From Eriocheir sinensis (taxonomy: Eukaryota > Arthropoda > Malacostraca > Decapoda > Varunidae), in NCBI RefSeq assembly GCF_024679095.1, contig NC_066512.1:16137956-16201955 (forward strand): 64,000 bases of DNA, given 5' to 3'. The notes under the pieces are model-generated. The model ran no database searches. It was not told where the DNA came from and saw only the letters and a list, made by a program, of their open reading frames with translations. The first letter of the stretch is position 1. Each line of letters opens with the position of its first letter. A program made the translations under genes and the position numbers. Positions 11,480-22,224 of the stretch are shown piece after piece.

Positions 11480-12990
11480 CAATATTTTTTCCTCCTCGCC
11501 GTTCATTTTTCAATTAGCAATATTTATCGTCTCTTGTCATTGCAGTCATTTTTTGTAGCATGTTTAATGTCATTTTCTCAATTATTTTTTTCCTCTTTCA
11601 TCTTTCAATTACGAGTATTTATTGTTTCCGGTCTATACAGTTTTCGATTTTTTTGTGTGTGTTGTAAAGTTTTTCACGTTTTCTCTATTTTTTTTCTCTG
11701 ATCTTTCAGTTAGGAATATTTATAGTCTCTTGTCTCTTTGTAGTCGTCTTTCTTACCAAATTTTAAAGTCATTCCCTCTTTCTCTGTTCTTTTTTTTCTC
11801 CTTTCTGATCGGTTTTCAATTCCTAATATTCAAAGTCTCCAATCTTAATAGTCAGTCGTCTTTCTTACAACTTTTAAACCTCTTCCCGCTTTCTCAATTT
11901 TTCTTCTTTAATCATCTTTAAATTTTCCTCTTTGATCATCTTCAAATTTTCCTCTTTGATCATCTTTAAATTTTCCTCTTTGATCATCTTTAAATTTTCC
12001 TCTTTGATCATCTTTAAAATTTCCTCTTTGATCATCTTTAAATTTTCCTCTTTGATCTTTAAATTTTCCTCTTTGATCATCTTTAAATTTTCCTCTTTGA
12101 TCATCTTTAAATTTTCCTCTTTGATCATCTTTAAATTTTCCTCTTTGATCATCTTTAAATTTTCCTCTTTGATCATCTTTAAATTTTCCTCTTTGATCAT
12201 CTTTAAATTTTCCTCTTTGATCATCTTTAAATTTTCCTCTTTGATCATCTTTAAATCACTAATATTTATTGTCTTCAGTACATTCATTAGTTTTATTTTG
12301 TTTAGTTCTTTAAAATCCTTCCCGTTTTGTCTTTTTTTTCTCATCATCTTTCAATTACGAATATTTATTGTCTCCAGTCTTTTTTGTAGTCTGTAAAGTC
12401 CATCCTGACCTCTTATATATTATTTTTCCTCATTATTTTCAATTAGGAATATTTGTAGCCTTTTGTCTCTTCGTAATCGTTTTTCTTACCATCTTTCTCA
12501 GTTCTTTGTTTTTCTTTTTTGATCGGTTTTCAGTTACGAGTATTTATTGTCTCCAGTCTTTGTAGTTCTCGTCTTTCTTAGTTCTGTAAAGTTCTACTCG
12601 TTTTCTCTCAGTTAATATTCACTCTCTGGGCATGTAGCAATTAATAATATTTACCTCTGGTCTTTGCAGTCTTTTTTTTTCAAGTATATCCCGTTTTCTC
12701 TTAATTAATTTTCGCTCTCTGATCATCTCTTAATTTAGAATATTAGCCTCCAGTCTTTGCAGTCTTTTCTTTCTTCTTTTTTTTTTCAAGTATATCCCGT
12801 TTTCTCTTAATTAATTTTCGCTCTCTGATCATCTCTTAATTAAGAATATTAGCCTCCAGTCTTTGCAGTCTTTTCTTTCTTCTTTTTCACGTGTTTTCCG
12901 TTTCCTCAGTTAATTTTCATTTGCTGGTCATCTTTCATTAAATAAGACCATTAGCCTCCAGTCTTTGTAATTTTTTTTGGTTTACATTTC
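11480..12990. repeat. Degenerate T-rich tandem repeat, unit about 95-115 bp
   Basis: Phrases AATATTTATTGTCTCCAGTC, TTGTAGTC, CCCGTTTTCTC and TGATCATCTTTCAATTA recur in that order across 1.5 kb, most clearly near 12640-12960 where consecutive units are close to identical. The array carries an internal 24-bp expansion at 11908-12256. Confidence 0.85.
11908..12256. repeat. 24-bp minisatellite, about 14-15 copies
   Basis: The unit is TTTGATCATCTT followed by TAAATTTTCCTC. One unit lacks 3 bp. Because 24 is a multiple of three, both strands stay open and read as MIKEENLK (minus) or IIFKFSSL (plus) repeats. A protein origin is unlikely: the core matches one segment of the larger surrounding T-rich repeat. 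Confidence 0.97.
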
Positions 12991-13009
12991 GCTGAGGCAT
13001 TCCTGCAGC

Positions 13010-13300
13010 GTCCGTGTAAAAAATAAAAATCATTGGCCTGCGACGACTCGACTCATCAACAATTCATTCTGCTATTTTTTTTTATCTCGCTCCATATTAA
13101 TACAGGTCAAGACGAACCTTTGTGTTTAACTGATATTTCTTATTTATTTTATCTTTCTCTTATAACTTCGCGTCTTTGTCTCCCATCGAAGTTTTCACTC
13201 ACCAAGCTTATTTATAGTATTTTAGCGCCTCAGAGAAGGGTCGGAACTTACTCTTCAAATAAAAAATAAATAAACAGAAGATAAATAAAAGCGAATACGA
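13010..13300. other. AT-rich unique sequence, no gene recognised
   Basis: A 78-codon plus frame (13033-13269) is AT-rich in composition and matches nothing known to me. Confidence 0.4.
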
Positions 13301-13312
13301 GAGACATAAATA

Positions 13313-13395
13313 AATATAGATAGATAGAGAGGGATAGGTAGATAGATAAACAGATAGATAAAGATAGACTGATAGATATAGATAGATTGATAGTA
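13313..13395. repeat. (GATA)n degenerate repeat
   Basis: Tandem GATA and GACA-type tetranucleotides with substitutions, directly before a GT tract. Confidence 0.9.
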
Positions 13396-13403
13396 TGCGA
13401 GCG

Positions 13404-13478
<75 letters not shown>
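13404..13478. repeat. (GT)n microsatellite
   Basis: About 36 GT units with one GC near the left end. Confidence 0.98.
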
Positions 13479-13689
13479 ATGCATCCTTGTGTGGTGGCGG
13501 TTTTGCGGAATGCTGCCACGGCCGCCTCAATCACCAGCCATCCTTTGAAAATAAACTGAGGGAGGAGGTGTGACGCGGGGAAGAGAGAGACGGAGAACAA
13601 ATAATAAGTCGATAGATAATTTACCGGTTTCAGATAAAGGACAGCAGCCTCCCACGCGCTGTTCCTTTCTCTCCACGACTTGACACGCT

Positions 13690-14140
13690 TACTTATTTTT
13701 ATTTTTTTATTTTTTTGTGTGTCATGTGCTTCTTCTCTTCCTTTCACTTTCCCTCTTCTCTTTCCTTCTTTTTTTCCTTTCCCTTTTCATTCCTTGCCTT
13801 TCTCTCCCTTAACTTTATTTTTCATCTCTTTCTCTCCGTCCCTTTCCTTTCCTTTCCATTCGTTTCCTTCCCTTCCTTTTCTTCTTGTCCATCCCTTTTT
13901 ATTCCTTGCTTTTCTTTCCCCTAACTTCATTTTTCATCTCTTTCTCTCCGTCCCTTTCCTTTCCTTTCCTTTCCCTTCCCTTTTTTGTCCATTCCTTCTC
14001 ATCCTTTAACTTCATTTTCATATCTTTCTATTTTTCCCTTCCTTTCCTCTCCTTGTCAATCCTTTCCCTCCGTTTCTCCTCTCTTCCCTTCCTTTCCCCT
14101 TTCCTCCTTTCTCTTACCTTCCCTTCCCTTCTCTTTCCCT
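13690..14140. repeat. Polypyrimidine tandem repeat, unit about 110-120 bp
   Basis: TTTTCATCTCTTTCTCTCCG followed by TCCCTTTCCTTTCC recurs near 13821 and 13935, with a decayed copy near 14020. Positions 13479-13689 before it and 14145-14380 after it show nothing recognisable. Confidence 0.8.
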
Positions 14141-14384
14141 TCACGTGACCCTCTTATCATTTTCCTCTATTCGCGGTCCTTGTCTTGGTATGACCTTGAC
14201 GATAATCAATGGTCATCATCTTCAATCTCGCATATTTCCTCAAGATTCGCCAATTAAACTTTTCCTCCTTCATCCTCTTTCGAATCTCCTCCTCATCTTC
14301 CTTCTTCTTCTTCGCTTCATTCTGCAATACCCTGCCTCCTGCTGCTCAAAGGCCCCTGTCCGGTAGGCTCATTAAGGTAGTCAT

Positions 14385-14860
14385 GTGAGTGCAGCGCCAG
14401 GGTGTTGTGAGTGACTGTCCAGGGTGAGAGAGCGACCTGAGGGGGAGGAGCCACGCTAGGAGCCATGGTGAAGGTGAGGGGGGGATGTGAGAGCCAGTAG
14501 TTCAGTTTTCAGAGCAGGATATTAGACGAAGGATGCCATGTTGGATGTTGAAAGAGGATCCGCCGTGCTGTTTGTGTAGGAAAGTGTGCCAAAGTGGAGA
14601 GTAAGAGCCGGACAAGGTAACAGGAGCCAGGGTGAGGATAAGGGTGTGGGTGTGGGTCTGTTGAGAGAGGGGGACGACGGAGAGGGATTGAAGGCAGGAT
14701 AGATGAGACAAGTTGTTTTCTCTATCATACTCATTTGCATAGGGTGAGGGAAAGAGGGAGAGTGTGGGCCAGGGGAAGTGAGAGGAAGGGTAGGGAGGGA
14801 CTGAGGGTAGGACTGTAGTAGAAGGGTTGTTTATCATTTGCTTATTAGTGTGAAGTCTTG
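14385..14860. other. Purine-rich sequence, no gene recognised
   Basis: Base composition switches sharply from pyrimidine-rich to G/A-rich at about 14370-14390. No recognisable gene. Confidence 0.5.
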
Positions 14861-14877
14861 TCTGTTTTTTTTTCCAG

Positions 14878-15061
14878 GGTCAGAGCAAAAAAAATTAAGC
14901 TGTGCGTGTGTCCATTACTATTCACTGATTGATCTACGTGGTGATTATAAGTCTTGGAAGGCGTGTGTGGAAAGGAGGTGCCGAGCTGTTAGTGCCTTGA
15001 TTTGTGCTAAACCAAACGAAAGACTCAAGATAAGGAGTCAGGATATAAGGAAACTGCTAGG
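14878..15061 (+). CDS. Candidate internal exon of an unknown gene
   Basis: A T-rich tract ending in TTTTTTCCAG precedes position 14878, and AGG|GTAAGG follows position 15061, so both splice boundaries look plausible. The 184-bp interval is fully open in one frame and encodes a balanced, non-repetitive peptide containing LIDLRGDYKSWKACVERR and KIRSQDIRKLL. The frame stops at the TAA within the donor site, as expected for an intron-bounded exon. I recognise no protein family, no partner exons were identified, and chance remains quite possible. Length is 1 modulo 3. Confidence 0.22.
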
Positions 15062-15099
15062 GTAAGGTGTCAGGGTGGCGGTAGAGGAGAAAATATCAG

Positions 15100-15440
15100 G
15101 ATGGTGAAAGGTGGACAGGTTCTGAAGTGGCTGGGGGAGGATGCAAGAGTAAAGGTATAAGGGAGGATGTCAGGTTGGTGGAAGGTTTAGGAGTAAGGAA
15201 TAGGGAGGATGCAAGGATGAAGGTATAAGAGGAAAAATGTCGAGGGGAAGAAGGGAAAAGGATGAGACTACAAAACGAAGATGGGCTTAAGTAGATGTCA
15301 GTGGAGGGCGTGAGGATGGTTTAGGGGTAAAGTGGAGGGCGTGAGGGTGAGAGATGAGCATAGTGGAGGGTGTGAGAGTGGAAGACGAGCAGAGTGGAGG
15401 GCGTGAGGGTGGCTGAGGGGTAAAGTGGGCCATAGGAGGG
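15100..15440. repeat. Degenerate purine-rich tandem repeats
   Basis: GGAGGATGCAAGAGTAAAGG-like units at 15137-15210, then GTGGAGGGCGTGAGGGTG units recurring about every 35-60 bp at 15300-15415. Confidence 0.75.
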
Positions 15441-15540
15441 TTGAGGCAGGGATGGTCAGCAGTCAGAGGAGTGTCGACATAGCTATTTAGAATCGAAGAC
15501 ACAGTGCTATCAGATCTCCCGGCGATAGCGAGGAAGACCT

Positions 15541-15800
15541 GAAGGAGGAGGAGGAGGAGGAGGAGGAGGAATGGGTATATATGTAGAAACTCTAGAGGTG
15601 AAGCTGGCTGGAAAAGGATATAGGACTGGTAGGAAAGATGAGCCGTGGAAGAAGAAGAAAGAAGAAAAAGAAGGGTAAGGAGGGAGCGAAGTAACAGGAG
15701 AGAGGGAGGAAAAGTGGCGGCGATGGAGGGAAGGAGGAAGGGAGGAAGGGAAAGTGTAAGAGGAGGAGGGAGGAGAAACACGGGGAAACTGAGAGGTGGC
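15541..15800. repeat. (GGA)n tract and purine-rich sequence
   Basis: GGA trinucleotides at 15544-15571, then GAAGAAGAAAG and GGAGGGAAGGA phrases. The long minus-strand Leu/Ser/Phe-rich frames are compositional. Confidence 0.75.
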
Positions 15801-15959
15801 GCAAGAGGGAGGACCCATATTAAGTACGATAAAAAGCGCCGCGAAGGAAAATATTACAGAAACGCGATGAAAAATGAGGGACAAGGAGAGCACGGGTTGG
15901 GTTACAGTTGGTAGCCACATGGCCCGCGCGGCTGACCCCTTCCTCGGCCCTGTGTTTGT

Positions 15960-16540
15960 CCACGTGGAGAAGGAGAAGAAGGAGGAGAAAGAAGAGGAGG
16001 AGGAATAAGATAAGAAGAAGAAAAAGAGAAAGATAAATACGAAGAGTAAGAGGAGGCGACACAACAACAAACAGCAACAGAAGGAACAGGATAATAAGTG
16101 AAAGAATAACGTTTGGTGTTGATAGAAGAGAAAGAAGATAAGAAGGAAGAGCAGAAAAAGAGAAAGATAAAAATAGAATAAGAAGAAGAGGAGCACTATT
16201 AAAGAACAACAGAAGGAAGAACAGAAGGAACAGGATAATAAGTGAAAGAATAACGTTTGGTGTTGATAGAAGAGAAAGAAGATAAGAAGAAAGAGCAGAA
16301 AAAGAGAAAGATAGAAATAGGATAAGAAGAGGAGGACCACTAGCAAAGAACAACAGAAGGAAGAGCAGAAGAAACAGGATGATAATGATAGTGTTTAGTG
16401 TTGATAGAAAATATGAAGAAAACGAAGAAAAAGAGAAAGATGAAAATATAATAAGAAGATGAGGACCACTAGCAAAGAACAACAGAAGGAAGATCAGAAG
16501 GAACAAGGTAATAAGAGTGAAAATAACGTTTAGTATTGAT
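15960..16540. repeat. Purine-rich tandem repeat, unit 135-144 bp, four copies
   Basis: The phrase AACGTTTGGTGTTGATAGAA recurs at intervals of 144, 138 and 135 bp (16108, 16252, 16390, 16525), each followed by GAAGAAAAAGAGAAAGAT and AACAACAGAAGGAAGA. Minus-strand frames of 228 and 278 codons read through it as Leu/Phe/Ser repeats. Confidence 0.92.
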
Positions 16541-16599
16541 AGAGGATGAAAGAAGTGGATGGATGGTAATACAGACGAAGGAAAGCGAAGAGAGATACG

Positions 16600-17030
16600 T
16601 TAGATGGTTGGTTGGTTGGCAGGCTTTTTTGTCTTCTTTTCTCCCTTTGAACTGCTTCCTTTGCTGTAAAAATAAACCAATAAACAGGTAATACATATCG
16701 TCACCTTGGTAAACAAAGCGCCGAAGTCATTATTTTCTACTTTACAGGAACTCAGAAAAAAGAACTGCCATTATCTCATTTGGCTTAAGATTTAGGCACA
16801 AAGGAAAAGACCAATTCTAGAACATTCAAACTCTGAATAACGAAGGCAACTATACAAAAATGGGCGTCACATGTTGAAAAATTAATGTAAACAAAAATCC
16901 GGAAATCGCTGAAAAATGACTTAGGCAATTATTTTGTGAGGGTGACGATATATAACAATTAAATCTCAGGAAATGTCGAAAGAAAGACAAAAAAAGGAGC
17001 ATAGCAATTAGTTTGTGTCAGGAGTACCTC
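16600..17030. other. AT-rich unique sequence, no gene recognised
   Basis: Non-repetitive sequence with no open frame of note. Confidence 0.45.
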
Positions 17031-17530
17031 ATCACAACCACCATATCTAATTAGTATCCCATTACATCACCATCATCACCACTATCACCACCACCCTGTC
17101 AGCACTATGGGTATGCCACATCCTCACTATCAGAAACTTACCATGTCATCATCCGCCCCCCTGACACCACTATACACACATCACCACCACCATATCTAAT
17201 AAGTATCCCATTTCACCACCATCATCACTATCACCATTCTGTCAGCACTATAGGTATAAATTTCACCACCATCACCACTATCACCACCACCCTGTCAGCA
17301 CTATAGGTATGCCACATCCTCACTATCAGAAGCTTACCCTGTCACCATCCCCCCCCCTGACACCACTATACACACATCACCACCACCATATCTAATAAGT
17401 ATCCCATTTCACCACCATCACCACTGTCACCACCACCCTGTCAGCACTATAGATATGTCACATCCTCACTATCAGAAGCTTACCCTGTCACCATCCGCCC
17501 CCCTGACATCACACTATACACACGTCCAGC
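17030..17530. repeat. Tandem repeat, unit about 145 bp, with internal 52-bp duplication
   Basis: CACCCTGTCAGCACTAT recurs with spacings of 144, 52 and 146 bp, followed by GCCACATCCTCACTATCAGA and GACACCACTATACACACATC. The 52-bp spacing marks a shorter internal duplicate. Confidence 0.92.
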
Positions 17531-17544
17531 GGTGAAGTTGTATA

Positions 17545-17612
17545 CCAAAATCACCACCACCAGCACCACCACCACCACCACCAGCACCACCACCACCACC
17601 ACCACCACAACA
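17545..17612. repeat. (CCA)n array
   Basis: CCA trinucleotides with a few CAG interruptions. Confidence 0.93.
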
Positions 17613-17760
17613 TAATGGAGACGATTCATTTCTTTCTCTCTATAATTTCGTCTGACCTTTTGTTTGAACTCCGTGTGTGTGGGAATGTCAGGGGATGCAA
17701 TGATCGTATTTGATTTGGCGTTCTTACTCTTTTTTTTTTTTTTTTTGCTTTATTTCCTTT

Positions 17761-17762
<2 letters not shown>

Positions 17763-17834
<72 letters not shown>
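17763..17834. repeat. (AC)n microsatellite
   Basis: About 36 pure AC units. Confidence 0.98.
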
Positions 17835-17836
<2 letters not shown>

Positions 17837-18005
17837 CAAACACTTATTAAACCAGGTAAGAAAAACAACCACCCCCACAATCACCATCACTCAACCACCA
17901 AGGCGCGCACTCATTCAAGGCGGTGGTGGATGATGGAGGTGGAGTTTTGGTGGAGGTGATAGCGGTGAGGGAGACAAATAGGCGAGTTATCAGCGTCAGG
18001 TTAAG

Positions 18006-18045
18006 GAGGAGGAGGAGGAGGAGGAGGAAGGTTAGGTAAATATTT

Positions 18046-18100
<55 letters not shown>
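18006..18100. repeat. (GGA)n and (GT)n tracts
   Basis: GGA at about 18006-18030 and GT at 18047-18100. Confidence 0.95.
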
Positions 18101-18103
<3 letters not shown>

Positions 18104-18129
18104 GGCGCTCTGAGGGTAAATAATGTGTA

Positions 18130-18825
18130 CAATGATGGAAGATATTGAGATGTTAATGATGATGACAGGTGATGACATACAACGTGATGGTGGTGGTGGT
18201 GGTGGTGGTGAGTGCAGTGAGGGAAAAAATAGCAACAAATGTGGTGATGAATGTGATAAAGGAGACGTGATGGTGATGGTGAAGAAGTGGTGATAGTTGC
18301 GATAGTGAAGGGATGGTGGTGATGGTGGCAGTGATAGGTCCGTGGTGGTGGTGGAAGAATGAAGCGGAGTTGCAGGAGGGCGATGGAGAAGGAAGAGGGT
18401 TTAGGGAGGGGGTTCTGCAGGGGGGGAGAGGTCGAGCACCGTCTGGTATGCGCTTAATCAAGGAAGTGTCGTTATCTTTACGTTTATTAAGGAGATGATT
18501 GACAGAGAGAGAGAGAGAGAGGGAGAGAGAGCGACGCTGGAGGGAGGCGAGAGGAAGAACGGGAACGATATTGAAAGGACAGCATGAGGAGGGCAAAAGA
18601 TAAACAAAATAAGCAAGAAAATAACGATATAGAGAGGAAGAAGGACAGGAAAAGGAGAGCAATCACAACAACAAAATAAGCAATAAAATATAGCATCGAC
18701 GTGTACATATGTAGATTAAAGTGAGACGAAAAAGAGAAAAGGATGAAAAAATGGAAGGATGAGGAGAGCGAAAGAGAATAATGAGAGAGAGAGAGAGAGA
18801 GAGAGCAGATACAAGGAAGACAAGA
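18130..18825. repeat. GATGGTG-rich and GA-rich sequence
   Basis: GGT/GAT trinucleotides from 18186 to 18360, short GA tracts at 18501-18530 and 18782-18804, and otherwise purine-rich unique sequence. No gene is seen. Confidence 0.7.
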
Positions 18826-18829
18826 AATA

Positions 18830-20275
18830 ACATAAATAAAAGCAATAGAACTGGGTGAAAAACGTATTTGTGGATGAAAGTAAGACGTGGAAAAAGGGAA
18901 GAAAGAAAAAAAAAAAAGAATCAGATAAAGGAAAGCCAAGAGAAACACAAATAAAACAAGCAATAAAACAGACGAAATAAGTGTTTGTGGATAATAGAGA
19001 GACGATTAAAAGGAAGGAGGAGGAGGAGGAGGCGGAAGGGTGAGGAAAACAAAATAGAATAATCAGATGAAAGGAAAGACAAGACAAACGTAAATAAAAC
19101 AAGCAATAAAACAGACGAAATAAGTGTTTGTGGATAATAGAGACGAAAAGAGGGAAGAAGGAGGAGGAGGAGGAGGAAGGAGAGTGAGAAATGCAAAAGA
19201 GGATAATCAGATAAAAGGAAAGACAAGACAAACGTAAATAAAACAAGCAATAAAACAGACGAAATAAGTGTTTGTGGATAATAGAGACAAGAAAAGAGGG
19301 AAGGAGGAGGAGGAAGAGGAGGAAGGAGAGTGAGGAAAACAAAAGAGAATAATCAGATAAAGGAAAGACAAGACAAACGTAAATAAAACAAGCAATAAAA
19401 CAGAAGAATTAAGTGTTTGTGGATAACAGAGACAAGAAAAGAGGGAAGGAGAAGGAGGAGGAGGAGGAGGAAGAGGAGGAAGGAGAGTGAGGAAAGCAAA
19501 AGAGGATAATCAGATAAAAGGAAAGACAAGACAAACGTAAATAAAACAAGCAATAAAACAGACGAAATAAGTGTTTGTGGATAATAGAGACAAGAAAAGA
19601 GGGAAGGAGGAGGAGGAAGAGGAGGAAGGAGAGTGAGGAAAGCAAAAGAGGATAATCAGATAAAAGGAAAGACAAGACAAACGTAAATAAAACAAGCAAT
19701 AAAACAGAAGAATTAAGTGTTTGTGGATAACAGAGACAAGAAAAGAGGGAAGGAGGAGGAGGAAGAGGCGGAAGGGTGAGGAAAACAAAAGAGAATAATC
19801 AGATAAAAGGAAAGACAAGACAAACGTAAATAAAACAAGCAATAAAACAGACGAAATAAGTGTTTGTGGATAATAGAGAGACGATTAAATGGAAGAAGAA
19901 GGAGGAGGAAGAGGAAGAGGAGGAGGAAGGGAGAGGAGAAAGAAAAACGAATAATCAGATAAAGGAAAGACAAGACAAACGTAAATAAAACAAGCAATAA
20001 AGCAGACGAAATAAGTGTTTGTGGATAATAGAGACGAAATGAGGGAAGGAGGAGGAGGAGGAGGAGGAGGAAGGAGGGAGGTTGAGAAAAGCAAAAGAGA
20101 ATAAAACAAGCAATGAAACAGACGAAATAAGTGTTTGTGGATAATAGAGACGAAAAAAGGGAAGGAGGAGGAGGAGGAGGAGGGAGAGTGAGGAAAGCAA
20201 AAGAGAATAATCAGATAAGAGATACTAACATGGAAATAAGATAACAGCAAAACAGACGAATGGAATGTTTGTAGA
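18830..20275. repeat. Tandem repeat array, unit about 145 bp, about 11 copies
   Basis: The motif GTGTTTGTGGATAATAGAGA recurs at 18981, 19124, 19269, 19413, 19571, 19717, 19860, 20015 and 20131, with decayed edge copies near 18860 and 20265. Spacing is 143-158 bp in the centre and shorter at the edges. Each unit carries an AAACAAGCAATAAAACAGA block, a GGA run of variable length and GGAAAGACAAGACAAACGTA. The many overlapping Leu/Phe/Ser-rich minus frames come from this array. Confidence 0.97.
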
Positions 20276-20429
20276 TATGAGTGAAGGTCAGAAAAAAAAG
20301 AGTAATGAATAAGAAATACCAAATTATCCTTTTTTATTTTATTTCCTGATGTTGAAGAGAGGAACAGGGAGAGAAAGGAAGGAAAAGGGGTGGGGTCGTG
20401 AGAGGGAGTATGGTCGGTATTAAAGACAC

Positions 20430-20640
20430 TTGCAGTTCTCACATCATCGATTTCTAAAGGTCAAAGAGGGGGTCCGTCGGGTTCTTATGAGTGTTTCTTT
20501 AGGTTCATGGTACTGAGGAAGGGTCGAAGTACCACAAGGGTCATAAAATTACTCATGGAAATGCCCAAAACTCCAACGAAAGCCTTGGCAAATATGTGAA
20601 CTTGGGCGACGTAATGTTTTAAAATACGACCCTAAGAGTG
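20430..20640 (+). repeat. Dispersed short repeat, family 1, copy 1
   Basis: Shares ordered blocks ATTTCTAAAGGTCAAAGAG, GAGGAAGGGTC, AGGGTCATAAAA, ACGAAAGCCTTGGCAAAT and a terminal GGGCGACGTAATG with copies at 37538-37757 and 53844-54052, and inverted at 20862-21026. Roughly 200 bp, non-coding, SINE- or MITE-sized. The name of the family is unknown to me. Confidence 0.85.
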
Positions 20641-20861
20641 ATCGGTACCACTGTCGTCATTCCATTTTGGCACTGTCCCTTGTATGGCCCTTAACAGCTC
20701 CCACCCCACCCCCTTAAGCATATACTTCCTGTTATTCTTTTCCATTCATTCACTTCTTACGCCACCATCACATCGCCCTTCTGTCCCTCTCTTGACTTGA
20801 TATATCCGTTCGTTATGTTTTGTTTCCTTCTCCTTCTCTTCTGTTTTCTCATCCCCATATT

Positions 20862-21026
20862 TTCAAACGTTTCGGCGCTAACACGTCCACATTCGATAAG
20901 GCTTTCGTAGAGGTTTTTGTTATTTCCATGGGTAGTTTTATAAGCCTAGTGGTAGCTTGACGAGACCTCTGCACCGTGAATAGTATAAACACTCGTGAGA
21001 ACCAGACCAATCTCCTTCGTGAACTC
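20862..21026 (-). repeat. Dispersed short repeat, family 1, copy 2 (inverted)
   Basis: The reverse strand reads GAGTGTTTATACTATTCACG, GAAACTACC-like blocks, CTACGAAAGCCTTATCGAAT and GCGCCGAAACGTTTGAAA, collinear with family 1. It faces copy 1 across 220 bp. Confidence 0.8.
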
Positions 21027-21104
21027 TGCAAATATTTGCTGTGGGAACCGACAGCGTCCGATAATATGGGAAAATTTCATGTTATCTTCCACTATATTGC
21101 GTCC

Positions 21105-21282
<178 letters not shown>

Positions 21283-21429
21283 TCCTCTCTCTCTCCCCCT
21301 CGTGCTGACTCCTGCTGAGCGTGCTGATGAGTCTGCTGACGCCCGCCGACAATGTGGTTGCCAGCTGCGTCTTCTGCTGTCGCTGCGTCTCTGCTGGACA
21401 TGTGCGTGGACTTCTTCCTCTTCCTCCTC

Positions 21430-21740
21430 CTTGTTGTTGTTGTTGTTATGGCGGTGGTAGTGGAGGTGGTGGTGGTGGGGAAGGGGGTAATGGTAGTGGC
21501 AATTGTTGTAGTTGTTTTTTATGTTTGTTGTTGTTGTTGTTTGTGGTGATAGTGTGGGTAACAATTGTGGTAGTTGTTGTTATAATGGTTGTGGTGGTGG
21601 AAGAGGAAAATGGAGGTGGTAGTAGTTGTTGCTGTTTTTTGGTGGTGGTGGTAGTGGTGATAGGAAAAGGGCTAGTGGGAGTGGTAGATGTTGTTGTTGT
21701 TATTATTATTGTTGTCGTGGTGGTGGTGGTGGTTACGAGG
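21430..21740. repeat. GTT/GGT/GTA trinucleotide-rich block
   Basis: About 310 bp of GTT, GGT and GTA triplets giving Val-, Cys- and Gly-rich frames. Confidence 0.85.
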
Positions 21741-21744
21741 CTCT

Positions 21745-22200
21745 CAGAGTGTACAAGAGATTGACCAGGTGGAGTTTATCACCCTATTTAAACTCGAGGG
21801 GATGGAGGGGGAAGGGGGAAGGGAGGACAGGGGTGCTTTTTCAGCCTTTACTATGCCTAAGTGGGTCCCATTACGTAAGTGAAAGGTAAGCAAAGAGAAC
21901 TGATAAATTTGTTCCAAGGTGTACGCAGCGAAAATGATATCAGTTTCATAAGGGAAAAAATCGCCTCTCTGAGCTATTTTATTATTTTTTACTGTTACTT
22001 CACGAATATTAACTTTTTTTCATTCATCAGCCTCGTCTCTTGGTTGTAGTTTGAAAATATATATATTTTTTTGTCATGCTTGTGTGTCCGGCTCAAGGTG
22101 AGTGTGTAAATGGGCGTGGGCGGGTGCGTGTGTGCGTGTGTGAGTGCGTGGGTAGGGGCGCGGGTGTCGGGTTTTAGTCACGTCATGGAGATATTCTTTT
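21745..22200. other. Unique sequence with GTGTG-rich end, no gene recognised
   Basis: Mixed sequence. From 22078 it becomes G/T-rich (GTGCGTGTGTGAGTGCGTG). Confidence 0.5.
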
Positions 22201-22224
22201 GTGTGTGTGTGTGTCTATGTGTAT

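Noticed and set aside
11908..12256. CRISPR-like array of short repeats
   Set aside because: Units are directly adjacent with no unique spacers, and the DNA is eukaryotic; it is a minisatellite.
11874..12347. Minus-strand KMIKEENL repeat protein
   Set aside because: Explained by the 24-bp minisatellite, whose unit is derived from surrounding non-coding T-rich repeats; the plus strand is just as open.
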